Shown here: in pieces, positions 1-8,535 of the stretch
Position numbering within the stretch: position 1 is the stretch's first letter
Layout of the letters: every line of letters begins with the position of its first letter
Assembly: GCA_963677625.2 (NCBI GenBank)
Contig: CAXXSW010000004.1
Coordinates: forward strand, 558,001 to 622,000
From: UBA1351 sp963677625
Lineage (GTDB): Bacteria > Bacillota > Clostridia > Lachnospirales > Vallitaleaceae
Direction of reading: 5' to 3'
DNA length: 64,000 nt
Made by a program: the position numbers and the translations under genes
The notes under the pieces: model-generated
What the model was told of the DNA's origin: nothing
The model's database searches: none
Seen by the model: the letters and a program-made list of their open reading frames with translations, nothing else

Positions 1-74
1 AAGAAATATGTCACTTGTATCACCATAAACAAGTCACCACCTACATGCCTTTCTTATTTCTGGGTAAATAAAGA

Positions 75-95
75 GGACAGCTTCCGTAGCTGTCC
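75..95 (-). terminator. Stem-loop, possible terminator downstream of asparaginase
   Basis: A perfect 8-bp stem (GGACAGCT / AGCTGTCC) with a 5-nt loop. Read on the minus strand it is followed by TCTTTATTT, a weak U-tract, so it could end the transcript of the asparaginase/helicase genes, although it lies 220 nt beyond the asparaginase stop. The rest of 1-314 holds no convincing gene. It has a run of eight G at 159-166 and one 18-codon reading frame at 122-178, discussed separately. Confidence 0.4.
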
Positions 96-314
96 AATTT
101 AAGGAGAAGGTATTTGTTCTTATGGGGTGTAGCAAAAACTTAATATATATATTGTATTGGGGGGGGTTTTTACAATAATAATTATAGCAGTCTACAAGAG
201 ATAAGTGTGCATAAACATTAAGTTTATTCGTTTTCTTTCTTGTAAATTCTGACGAAGACCTTAATACTCTTGTAATATTTACTTAAATTTTTAACAATTA
301 ATACCTACAAAAAC

Positions 315-1307
315 TTATACTTTCTTGTAAAGGTCCTTTTCAAAGAGTTTTTTGACCCTGTTCACATCCATTGTCATCCCTAAAATAATCATCAGTTTAA
401 GTCTAGCTTTGGGACCAGTTAGATTATCTCCCAGAATAACACCTAGAGATCTTAATCCTTTTCCTCCACCTTCATATCCGTATGAGTCAAGGACTCTTCC
501 TTTTGGACATCTTGATACAATTACAATAGGTACATTAATCTCAATAGCCTTGGCAATACCTGCAACCATTCGCGGGGGAACATTTCCTCTTCCCATGGCT
601 TCAATGACAATCCCCTTATATCCTTCTTTTAAATAATGATAGATTAGGTCAGAATCCATACCTGCAACAGATTTTATTAAAGCTACCTTGGACTCAATTT
701 TATCTGCCACTATTGGCTGAATGTCTCTTTTCCCCCTGTAGTAGATAACTTCATCCTGGTCTACGATACCCAAAGGACCAAAATCCATACTCTGAAATGT
801 ATCAAGACTTAAAGTATGGGTCTTTTGAACTTCATCTGCCCCATAAACCGAATTATTGAACACCACTAGGACACCACGGCCAATTGATTGGGTGGAAACA
901 ACTGTACAAATAGCCGCTGAAAGATTAGCCGGACCATCATATCCAAGTTCAGAACCATTTCTCATAGCTCCTGTTACAACTACCGGTTTCTTACAATCCA
1001 GAATCACATCTAGAAAATAAGCTGTTTCCTCTAAGGTATCCGTCCCATGGGTTAGCACGACTCCGTCTATATCATCCCTATCTAAGTATTTCTTAATAGT
1101 TTTAGATAAGTCCAGCATGATTTCCGGAGATATATGAGGTCCCGGCAAGGAACCATAGTGAAAAGCTTCAGTTTCTGCTATCTTCTCAATACCGCTGACT
1201 TTTTCTAAAATCTCCTGGTCGCTAAGGGCAGGAATAGCTGCCTTTAAACGATCATCGATTTTCATGGAGATAGTACCACCTGTAAAAATAATAGCTACTT
1301 TTTTCAT
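315..1307 (-). CDS. ansA: L-asparaginase (type I/II asparaginase family)
   Basis: Hydrolyses L-asparagine to aspartate and ammonia. The 330-residue length is normal for the family. All catalytic residues are visible and fall at the same numbers as in E. coli AnsB: Thr12 in TGGTIS, Thr89-Asp90 in HGTDTLEET, and Lys162 in VQKTHT. The N-terminus MKKVAIIFTGG is the first beta strand of the fold, with no signal peptide, so a cytoplasmic enzyme is expected. A good Shine-Dalgarno (AGGAGGAAAG) precedes the ATG. It lies 8 nt after the helicase gene 1316-3733 and is probably co-transcribed with it. The family is certain; the substrate preference (Asn versus Gln) is inferred. Confidence 0.93.
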   Translation of the reverse strand: MKKVAIIFTGGTISMKIDDRLKAAIPALSDQEILEKVSGIEKIAETEAFHYGSLPGPHISPEIMLDLSKTIKKYLDRDDIDGVVLTHGTDTLEETAYFLDVILDCKKPVVVTGAMRNGSELGYDGPANLSAAICTVVSTQSIGRGVLVVFNNSVYGADEVQKTHTLSLDTFQSMDFGPLGIVDQDEVIYYRGKRDIQPIVADKIESKVALIKSVAGMDSDLIYHYLKEGYKGIVIEAMGRGNVPPRMVAGIAKAIEINVPIVIVSRCPKGRVLDSYGYEGGGKGLRSLGVILGDNLTGPKARLKLMIILGMTMDVNRVKKLFEKDLYKKV

Positions 1308-1315
1308 CTTTCCTC

Positions 1316-3733
1316 CTAGTTTACATATTTATTCCAAGACTCCCAGAATCTTTCCAAAGAGTCACTTAAGTCTATATTACTATGGATTTTCTTAGAATGG
1401 AACCACTCCGCTGGGAATATTTCTTCGTACCGCCTACTTCCAAACCGCCTGTCAATAAGAAGAACGCTTCCCACATCTTCCCTAGTTCTTATAACCCGTC
1501 CTGCAGCCTGTATAACCTTATTCATTCCCGGAAAGGTATAAGCGTAATCAAAACCCGTCCCCATAAGCTCTTCAAAGTAATCTTTAATGATATTCTGTTC
1601 AAAACAAATTTGAGGCAACCCCACACCGACTATAACAGCTCCTGACAACTTTTCTCCTACCAAGTCAATCCCTTCGCTAAACATACCTCCAAGAACAGCA
1701 AAAGCAAGTAGCGACTTATCAGGGTCTTCATGAGAAAAAGCTCCAATGAACTTTTCCTTGTCTTCTTCTGATAAGTTACGCTCCTGTATCATGACCTCTA
1801 TCCTTCCGAAATTACCATTATCTGAAGTATCAACTAAATCATTAAAAGCCTCTATTCCCATTTGTAAGTACTTGTAGGATGGAAAAAAAATCAAATAATT
1901 CCCTTGTTTCATTGAAACAAAAGTCTCTATACGTCTGGCAATCTCCTTGATACTCGCCTCTCGATCAATATACTTAGTAGATAGTTTATCATCAATCATC
2001 AGGTTGAGTTTCTCCTTTTCAAAAGGAGATGGTAAATTCAAACCATAACTTTTATCATCTCCACCAAGCAATTGCTTATAATAGTTCATTGGTAACAAGG
2101 TGGCACTGAAATAGATAACCCCTTGTTTTTCAATAATTTCTTCTCGAAGATTAGGTCTTGGATCAACACAAAAAAGTTTAATGATCAAATCACTTTTTCT
2201 TTTCTCATAATAAGTCACATAATTATCACCATATATTTCAAACTTTTTAAGAAAATCATAGGCAGCAAAATAAAAATCTAAAAGTTCATCCATAAATTCC
2301 CATTGTTTGTGGAGTTTAAAAATCTTTTCCAATCGATAAATTATACCTCTAAGATGCATTTCCACTTCAAGGGGTGCTTCCTTATTTACTTCTTCCATGG
2401 AATCCTTTTCTTTCATTTCCTTTCGCATCTCAATCATGACCTTATTAAGTTTAGTGAAGTATGCATGTAATCGACCGTCTAGATCTTTAACTTTTTTCTT
2501 TAAGTCAAGAACAGATTCCTTGCTAATCTCAGATGAAAACATATTCCTTGCCCGGTCAATAAGGTTATGTGCCTCATCCACAAGCAAAGTATATTTACCT
2601 CCTCCTTCTACAAAGAAACGTCTTAACTTGGCACTAGGGTCAAAAGCATAGTTATAATCACAGATAACAACTTGAGAAAATAAGGCTAAATCCAAGGACA
2701 GCTCATAAGGACATAGACGATGGATAATGGCATATTTCGTAATAATATCTCTTGTATACCCTGTTTCTTCCTCATACATCACTTTCAAAGCTTCATTGAT
2801 CCTGTCGTAATGCCCCTTTGCATAGGGACAGACCTCTGGGTTGCAATTCGTTTCACTATGAAGGCAAATCTTATCTTTTGCTGTGATTACGACATATTTT
2901 ATAGAAAGACCTTTGTTTATAAGAAGCTGAATGGTTTTAACCGCTACTTCCTTTCCGATAGTTTTCGGTGTCAAATAAAAAAGTTTTTCTGTAATCCCCT
3001 CACCTATAGCCTTTATTCCTGGAAACAATGTAGCGATTGTTTTACCTGTTCCTGTCGGAGCACGGCTGAAAAGAATCTCCCCATCACGAATGGTTCGGTA
3101 TACACCTTTCATTAGCTTATTTTGTCCATCACGAACGGTATCAAAAGGAAAACTCATTTCCCTGCATCCACTAATCATTTTATGCTCAAAACGGTCAATC
3201 ATTTTTGCAAAACTAATATATAGATCCATGATGTGATAAAAAAAGTCTTCCAATTCTTCATAGGTTTGACTTTCCACAAAATGCTTCACCTCAAAGGTAT
3301 CAAGATCTACATAGGTTAATCGACATCTGGCCTCCTTAAGCCCACCACGAATAAGATACATATAGGCATACATCTTACATTGGGCCCAGTGCATGGTGTT
3401 CTCACCTGTAACTCTAGCAAAATCACCACTAACAGATTTAATCTCGTCAATTAAAGGAATCAATGAACCTTCATAAGAGGGAATAACTCCATCAATCCTT
3501 CCAGTAATCATAAAGGTAATATCTTCTCTCTCAAAAGAATAGTGAATAGGCACCTCTGCATCATAAGTCTCATCCTGTTCCCGTTGAAACCTTTGATGTG
3601 CTCTTGTACCATCCACCATTCGTTTATCGCTTAGACTAACTGTAGTTATATCACCTGAACGGAGAATAAAATCAACAATTTCTCTAACAGATATCTTATG
3701 CAGTTTGACTTGGTCCTTCTTCACTTGTTCCAT
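1316..3733 (-). CDS. RecB-family nuclease / XPD-DinG-type Fe-S helicase fusion
   Basis: An 805-residue superfamily 2 DNA helicase of the DinG/XPD type. The N-terminal ~150 residues look like a PD-(D/E)XK nuclease of the RecB/Cas4 class: GRIDG with Asp81, the E97-x-K99 pair in IDEIK, and a QxxxY motif at 118-122. The helicase part has Walker A APTGTGKT at 225-232 and the DEAH box at 386-389. Four cysteines (C290, C297, C302, C341 of LCPYEL) are spaced as in the 4Fe-4S domain of XPD/DinG. A conserved QAAGRVIRT motif near the C-terminus is motif VI. It probably acts in DNA repair or recombination. Helicase assignment is firm; nuclease activity is inferred from motifs. A perfect 17-bp inverted repeat lies 54 nt upstream of the start. 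Confidence 0.88.
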   Translation of the reverse strand: MEQVKKDQVKLHKISVREIVDFILRSGDITTVSLSDKRMVDGTRAHQRFQREQDETYDAEVPIHYSFEREDITFMITGRIDGVIPSYEGSLIPLIDEIKSVSGDFARVTGENTMHWAQCKMYAYMYLIRGGLKEARCRLTYVDLDTFEVKHFVESQTYEELEDFFYHIMDLYISFAKMIDRFEHKMISGCREMSFPFDTVRDGQNKLMKGVYRTIRDGEILFSRAPTGTGKTIATLFPGIKAIGEGITEKLFYLTPKTIGKEVAVKTIQLLINKGLSIKYVVITAKDKICLHSETNCNPEVCPYAKGHYDRINEALKVMYEEETGYTRDIITKYAIIHRLCPYELSLDLALFSQVVICDYNYAFDPSAKLRRFFVEGGGKYTLLVDEAHNLIDRARNMFSSEISKESVLDLKKKVKDLDGRLHAYFTKLNKVMIEMRKEMKEKDSMEEVNKEAPLEVEMHLRGIIYRLEKIFKLHKQWEFMDELLDFYFAAYDFLKKFEIYGDNYVTYYEKRKSDLIIKLFCVDPRPNLREEIIEKQGVIYFSATLLPMNYYKQLLGGDDKSYGLNLPSPFEKEKLNLMIDDKLSTKYIDREASIKEIARRIETFVSMKQGNYLIFFPSYKYLQMGIEAFNDLVDTSDNGNFGRIEVMIQERNLSEEDKEKFIGAFSHEDPDKSLLAFAVLGGMFSEGIDLVGEKLSGAVIVGVGLPQICFEQNIIKDYFEELMGTGFDYAYTFPGMNKVIQAAGRVIRTREDVGSVLLIDRRFGSRRYEEIFPAEWFHSKKIHSNIDLSDSLERFWESWNKYVN

Positions 3734-3786
3734 TTCCCACCTACTCGTACATATGTTCTGCTATCATTATACAATTTCTTAACCTA

Positions 3787-3824
3787 AACTACAACCATAT
3801 AAGCCATCTTATATGGTTGTAGTT
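3787..3824. repeat. Perfect 17-bp inverted repeat in divergent intergenic region
   Basis: AACTACAACCATATAAG and its exact complement are separated by the 4-nt loop ccat. Neither side has a poly-T tract, so it is not a typical intrinsic terminator. It sits between the divergent helicase (minus) and the small membrane protein gene (plus), in the probable leader of the helicase transcript. It could be an operator for a dimeric regulator or an mRNA leader hairpin; the sequence alone does not decide. Confidence 0.7.
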
Positions 3825-3979
3825 ACTCCTGTTAGTATTTTTCAACAATTTATGAATTTCTATGAATAATCCATTAATATTTTTCAGACTTAAAGACAAG
3901 CCCTCAGGAATATGCTACAATATTTGTAGTAACATGCAATAACTAATTGATCATATAATTTCGACTTGGAGGTCAAATA

Positions 3980-4471
3980 ATGTTAACAATGACTGAAATT
4001 ATTGGTTTACTACTGCTTATCCTTGTCGGTCTTAATTTAACTGCTAATAACGCCTTAATCAGTATCATGGTTTCTTATATTTTCCACAAAGAAAAAGCCG
4101 CTGGAAATATTCTTCGACTTCTTGGAGCTGTTATGGCTCTTAGTTCGATTTTGGTCATTATTGGCTATACTGAATATGCTATTTATGCCAATATAATAAT
4201 CGTTTTACTATTAGCCTTCGTAGCCATTCGCTCTCGCAACCGTGCATTTACAGAAAAAATGAATGCCAGGGATAGACTCCTTAAAGAATATGAGGCAGAA
4301 ATTAAACGAAAGCGTGAAAAAGTTCAAGAACTTCGTCAGAAGCAGCGAAATGATGAAGAAACACCTTTTGGTACTGAAGGTCAAAGTGTTGCCGATATGA
4401 AGAAAAAAGCATGGAATGATGGTTCCATGACTAATAAGGAAATAATTAGCGGTTTAAAAAAAGATCAATAA
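3980..4471 (+). CDS. Small membrane protein with coiled-coil cytoplasmic tail (unknown)
   Basis: A 163-residue protein I do not recognise. Hydrophobic stretches at about residues 5-33 and 44-82 suggest two to three membrane spans. They are followed by a very charged segment (about 90-128, rich in Lys, Arg, Glu and Gln) expected to form a coiled coil in the cytoplasm. The C-terminal 30 residues contain VADMKKKAWNDGSMTNKEI, a polar segment that may be a binding tail. The start is supported by TGGAGGT six nt before the ATG. It is a single-gene unit between the divergent helicase and a terminator at 4497-4552. Codon use and base composition match the neighbours, so it looks like a resident gene. 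Confidence 0.75.
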   Translation: MLTMTEIIGLLLLILVGLNLTANNALISIMVSYIFHKEKAAGNILRLLGAVMALSSILVIIGYTEYAIYANIIIVLLLAFVAIRSRNRAFTEKMNARDRLLKEYEAEIKRKREKVQELRQKQRNDEETPFGTEGQSVADMKKKAWNDGSMTNKEIISGLKKDQ

Positions 4472-4496
4472 TCATTTGTAATCCTATAAATAAGAT

Positions 4497-4552
4497 AATA
4501 AAAAAGGCCCTGTATTGGCAAATAAATATTGCTCCTACAAGGCCCTTTTTAT
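4497..4552. terminator. Bidirectional terminator between membrane protein and glucokinase
   Basis: A-run, GGCC and TGTA arms pairing with TACA and GGCC, then a T-run. Convergent genes on both sides (3980-4471 plus, glucokinase minus) can share it, since both strands end in U-tracts. Confidence 0.8.
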
Positions 4553-4565
4553 ATGTAAATATACC

Positions 4566-5525
4566 TTATTTATCGTACAATTTATAAAGCATAGCTGCAC
4601 CGATAATACCGGCATCATTTCCTAATTCGCAAACCAACAGATCCGTTACTAGTGCTTCCTCACCACCATAGATTTCATGTTTCATCTTATCAAGTAGTGG
4701 CACAATCAAGTTATCCTTCTGTGCTGATACACCACCGCCAAGGGCAATAGCTTGAGGTTGGAAAATGTTAATCACGTTCACTAAACCAACAGCTAAATAG
4801 TCGATATACCAATCAATCAAGGCCTGTGCCTGATAGTCTCCAGCTTGTGCTGCATCGAAAACAATTTTAGCGTTCATCTTATCTATATCACTACCAATCA
4901 ACTCATTTAACTTAGATTCAGGATGGGCCATAGCTGCCTTTTTACCCTCCCGAATCAAGGCTGTTGCTGATGAATATTCTTCCCAACAACCTTTACGTCC
5001 ACAGGTGCATGTGGAGCCGCCTACTTGTATTACCATATGCCCAAGTTCAGCTCCGCCTTGGAAAGATCCAGCAATTATCTTGTTATCAATAATGACACCT
5101 GCTCCAACCCCCGTACCAAGGGTAATGGCTATAAAATCAGTATACTTGCTTCCCACTCCAGAAATAAATTCACCATAAGCTGCTGCGTTAGCATCATTTT
5201 CAATATAAACAGGTACATTAAAATACTTATTGAACTCATCACGAATTGGAGTATTCTTAAACTGAAGGTTATTTGCATATACAATGAGTCCTTTTTCAGC
5301 ATCACATGTTCCAGGACTTCCAATACCAACAGAATGAATATCTTTAACATCAAGCCCCTGATCTTTTACTAAATTGAGGGCAAGCGTTGCCATGTCCTTA
5401 ACAATCAGCGTGTAATCTCTTTCACGCAAAGTAGGTACTGAGCCTTTTCTGATAATCTTACCTGACTCATCAATAATTGCAGCCGCAATGTTGGTTCCAC
5501 CTAAATCAATACCAATATTATACAT
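4566..5525 (-). CDS. glcK: ROK-family glucokinase
   Basis: Phosphorylates glucose to glucose-6-phosphate with ATP in the cytoplasm. From the chosen ATG at 5525 the product has 319 residues. Visible features are the phosphate loop DLGGTN (7-12), the catalytic Asp111 in ENDANAA, GTGVGAG (138-143), and the ROK zinc signature with ELGH (160-163) followed by CTCGRKGC (173-180). An upstream in-frame start exists at 5546, but GGAGG lies four nt before the 5525 ATG, so the shorter start is preferred. It follows HPr kinase by about 25 nt and probably shares its transcript, which couples sugar phosphorylation to the catabolite-control kinase. Family certain; glucose as the substrate is inferred from the ROK subgroup. 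Confidence 0.92.
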   Translation of the reverse strand: MYNIGIDLGGTNIAAAIIDESGKIIRKGSVPTLRERDYTLIVKDMATLALNLVKDQGLDVKDIHSVGIGSPGTCDAEKGLIVYANNLQFKNTPIRDEFNKYFNVPVYIENDANAAAYGEFISGVGSKYTDFIAITLGTGVGAGVIIDNKIIAGSFQGGAELGHMVIQVGGSTCTCGRKGCWEEYSSATALIREGKKAAMAHPESKLNELIGSDIDKMNAKIVFDAAQAGDYQAQALIDWYIDYLAVGLVNVINIFQPQAIALGGGVSAQKDNLIVPLLDKMKHEIYGGEEALVTDLLVCELGNDAGIIGAAMLYKLYDK

Positions 5526-5549
5526 GTTTCCTCCACTAGTTAACAAAAT

Positions 5550-6515
5550 TTATTGTTCTTCTTTCATTTTACGCTCTCTTGAACGTTTTTCCAAATTATT
5601 TGTAACCCTGTTATTCAATTCAATGGCAGCATTATAGCCCATGGCTTTTTGCCTATGATTGATAGCTGCTGATTCAACAATAATAGCAAGGTTACGTCCT
5701 GGACGTATGGGAATACTATGACAGATAATGTCATTGCCAAGTATATCCATATAGTTCTCACTAAGACCTAAACGCTCATATTCCTTATCTGGGTCCCAGT
5801 CTTCTAATTGTATGACAAGGTCGATTGTTTGTCGCTCCTTAACGGATTCAACACCAAAGAGAGTCTTACAATCAACAATACCAATACCACGTACCTCAAT
5901 AAAGTGCCTGATGATATCAGGACTTGAGCCGATTAGAGTATCATCAGATACCTTTTTAATCTCAACCACATCATCAGCCACTAAACGATGGCCTCTTTTG
6001 ATTAGTTCAAGAGCAGTCTCTGACTTACCTATACCACTTTCACCTGTAATAAAAACACCTTCACCATACACGTCGACCAGAACACCATGAATAGAAATTC
6101 TTGGGGCAAGTTCTGACTTTAAGTATCTATTAAGTTCAGATTGGAAGTAAGAAGTTGCCATATCCGTCTGTAAGATTGGGATGCCTGTTTCTTTTGCAAT
6201 TTCAAGCATATCATCCAATGGTTCCAAGCTCCTTGACAGAATCAGACAGGGGATTTGACTATTAAATAGTCTAGCAAATACCGCTTTTCTTTCAGAAGAA
6301 AACAAATTCTGAATATAGGTAAATTCCACTTTCCCAATAATCTGAACACGTTCTGAATCAAAATAATCAAAGAAACCCGCAAGCTGCAATGCAGGACGAT
6401 TCAAATCACTTTGCCAGATTTTAATACCTTTAGTTTCAATATCTGGTGTTAGGTTTTTAAGATTCATACGCTCAACAATTTCATTTAGACAGACATAATA
6501 TAATTCCTGTTCCAA
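5550..6515 (-). CDS. hprK: HPr(Ser) kinase/phosphorylase
   Basis: The bifunctional kinase/phosphorylase acts on Ser46 of HPr, the central switch of carbon catabolite control in Firmicutes. The Walker A GESGIGKS is at about residues 158-165 from the chosen start, the HGV catalytic histidine lies just before it, and ADDVVEIKK plus GRNLAIIVE follow, all diagnostic for HprK. I place the start at a TTG at 6515, because GGAGGTG lies four nt upstream and the longer frame to 6557 would begin with an unusual basic extension. The resulting 321 residues fit the family. It lies between uvrC and glcK on the same strand, an order common in Clostridia. Confidence 0.92.
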   Translation of the reverse strand: MEQELYYVCLNEIVERMNLKNLTPDIETKGIKIWQSDLNRPALQLAGFFDYFDSERVQIIGKVEFTYIQNLFSSERKAVFARLFNSQIPCLILSRSLEPLDDMLEIAKETGIPILQTDMATSYFQSELNRYLKSELAPRISIHGVLVDVYGEGVFITGESGIGKSETALELIKRGHRLVADDVVEIKKVSDDTLIGSSPDIIRHFIEVRGIGIVDCKTLFGVESVKERQTIDLVIQLEDWDPDKEYERLGLSENYMDILGNDIICHSIPIRPGRNLAIIVESAAINHRQKAMGYNAAIELNNRVTNNLEKRSRERKMKEEQ

Positions 6516-6599
6516 GGTACACCTCCGTTTGGCTCTATTAGCCACCTTGTATCTCATCTATAGTAACATAAGTTCCCTTTGTTAGAAAGAAAAACTTTC

Positions 6600-8477
6600 T
6601 TAATACGATGGGTCTTTTCTAAAATACTTAAAGACATTCTCACTAACGGCTTGGCTCATACCATGAACTTCCATTAGATTCTTAACTTCAGCTTTTTTTA
6701 TTTCTTCAATAGTTCCAAATGCCTTCATAAGATTTTTCCGTCTAGTTGGACCAATACCCTCAATATCATCAAGAACCGAATGTATAGCTTCCTTTTTGTG
6801 AGATTTACGGTGATAATCAATGGCAAATCGGTGGGCTTCATCTTGAATTCTTGCAACCAACTTAAAAGCCTCAGATCTAACAGACAATGGAATTTCTACA
6901 TTATTATAGAAAAGGCCTCTTGTCTGGTGCTTATCGTCTTTAACCATGCCACAAACCGGTATATTCAGTCCAACCTCAGTAAGAACTTGTAAGGCAATGT
7001 TAACCTGACCTTTGCCACCGTCCATGAGGATTAAGTCAGGCAACCTTGAAAACTTACCTTCTGAAGCATCTAAGCCCTTCCTTAATAGGTCTTTTTGCTC
7101 TTCAAGGGCATGATTAAACCTCCTTGTCAGAACCTCATTCATTGATGCATAGTCATCTGGTCCCATACCATACTTGATCTTAAACTTACGGTAGTCGCTT
7201 TTCTTAGGCTTTCCTTCTTCAAAAACGACCATAGAGCCAACTGTAGCAACACCTTGATGGGTCGAGATATCATAGGCCTCAACACGGTTAATATGTTCTT
7301 CCATACCGATAGCTTCTGCCAGCTCCTTCATAGCTCCAATTGTTCTCTGTTCTTCCTTTTTAATGGACTCTCCAAATTGCTCTAAGGTGATACTGGCATT
7401 CTTGGCAGCTAGCTCAACCAACTTGTTTTTCTCACCTTTTTGGGGAACCTTAATATAAACTTTTTGCCCTCTTCTTTCAGACAACCAATTCTCAATAATC
7501 TTGGCCTCTGTTAAATGGTTCTGTAAAATCAATTCTTTAGGGATAAAAGGTGTTCCCGAATAGAACTGTTTAACAAACGCAGTCATGATCTCTTCTGAAT
7601 TTTGCTCTTCAATATGTTCCATCCTAAAATGTTCACGACCTATAAGCTTGCCATTACGAACAAAGAATACCTGTATGAGGGCTTCTTTGTCATTGGCAGC
7701 AAAAGCTATAATATCTTGGTCTTCATTGGCAGCCTTGACAATCTTCTGTCTTTCCATAATTGTCTCAACTGCCTTCATATAATCCCTGTATTCAGCCGCT
7801 TTTTCAAAATCCAAACTTTCAGAAGCTTCAATCATTAACTCCTTGAGTTCCTTTATAACTGGATCATAGTTTCCATTAAGAAAAATCACAATCTCAGCTA
7901 TTTTTTTCCTGTAATCTTCTTTGCTAATATAACCCATACAGGGAGCATCACATTGCTTAATGTGATAGTTAAGACAAGGACGTTCCTTACCTATATCTCT
8001 AGGAAGAACCCTATGACAGGTCCTTATCTTATACATCTTACGACAAAGATCAATAGTTTCCTTTGCCGAATAAGCACTTGCATAAGGGCCAAAATATTTA
8101 GCCTTATCCTTCTTAACCTCTCTTACCAGCATGATTCTTGGAAAATCTTCATTGACCGTAATCTTAATATATGGATAAGTCTTGTCATCCTTAAGCATGG
8201 TATTATATTTAGGCCAATATTTCTTTATCAGATTACATTCCAGAATCAAAGCTTCCAATTCCGAATCTGTAACAATATATTCAAAAGAACGAATAAGAAA
8301 AACCATACGCTTAATCTTATTGGTATGATTAGCTGACTGATGAAAATACTGACGGACACGATTTTTTAAAATCTTGGCCTTGCCAACATAGATTACATGT
8401 CCATTTTCATCCTTCATTAAATATACACCCGGTTTATCCGGTAAGTTTTTCAAGGCTTCTTTTATATCAAAACTCAT
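6600..8477 (-). CDS. uvrC: Excinuclease ABC subunit C
   Basis: The nucleotide-excision-repair endonuclease that makes both incisions around UvrB-bound damage. 625 residues, normal length. Domains in order: GIY-YIG nuclease (GVY at 17-19, IYVGKA at 29-34, R40), a Cys cluster including CHRVLPRD and CLNYHIKQCDAPCMGY, the UVR domain that contacts UvrB (about 205-240), the RNase H-like 3' nuclease domain (QVFFVRN onward, DYRKFKI, LPDLILMDGGKGQ), and tandem helix-hairpin-helix motifs in the last 60 residues (IEGIGPTRRKNLMKAFG). The start follows a weak AAAGGAAGT. It is the first gene of the uvrC-hprK-glcK cluster. Confidence 0.96.
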   Translation of the reverse strand: MSFDIKEALKNLPDKPGVYLMKDENGHVIYVGKAKILKNRVRQYFHQSANHTNKIKRMVFLIRSFEYIVTDSELEALILECNLIKKYWPKYNTMLKDDKTYPYIKITVNEDFPRIMLVREVKKDKAKYFGPYASAYSAKETIDLCRKMYKIRTCHRVLPRDIGKERPCLNYHIKQCDAPCMGYISKEDYRKKIAEIVIFLNGNYDPVIKELKELMIEASESLDFEKAAEYRDYMKAVETIMERQKIVKAANEDQDIIAFAANDKEALIQVFFVRNGKLIGREHFRMEHIEEQNSEEIMTAFVKQFYSGTPFIPKELILQNHLTEAKIIENWLSERRGQKVYIKVPQKGEKNKLVELAAKNASITLEQFGESIKKEEQRTIGAMKELAEAIGMEEHINRVEAYDISTHQGVATVGSMVVFEEGKPKKSDYRKFKIKYGMGPDDYASMNEVLTRRFNHALEEQKDLLRKGLDASEGKFSRLPDLILMDGGKGQVNIALQVLTEVGLNIPVCGMVKDDKHQTRGLFYNNVEIPLSVRSEAFKLVARIQDEAHRFAIDYHRKSHKKEAIHSVLDDIEGIGPTRRKNLMKAFGTIEEIKKAEVKNLMEVHGMSQAVSENVFKYFRKDPSY

Positions 8478-8535
8478 ACAAATCTCTACTTCCTTTGATT
8501 TCTTCGTCGCTTGCCTATATTATCTATCTTATTTT

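Noticed and set aside
3787..3824. Intrinsic terminator
   Set aside because: No T-tract on either strand and no gene ends next to it.
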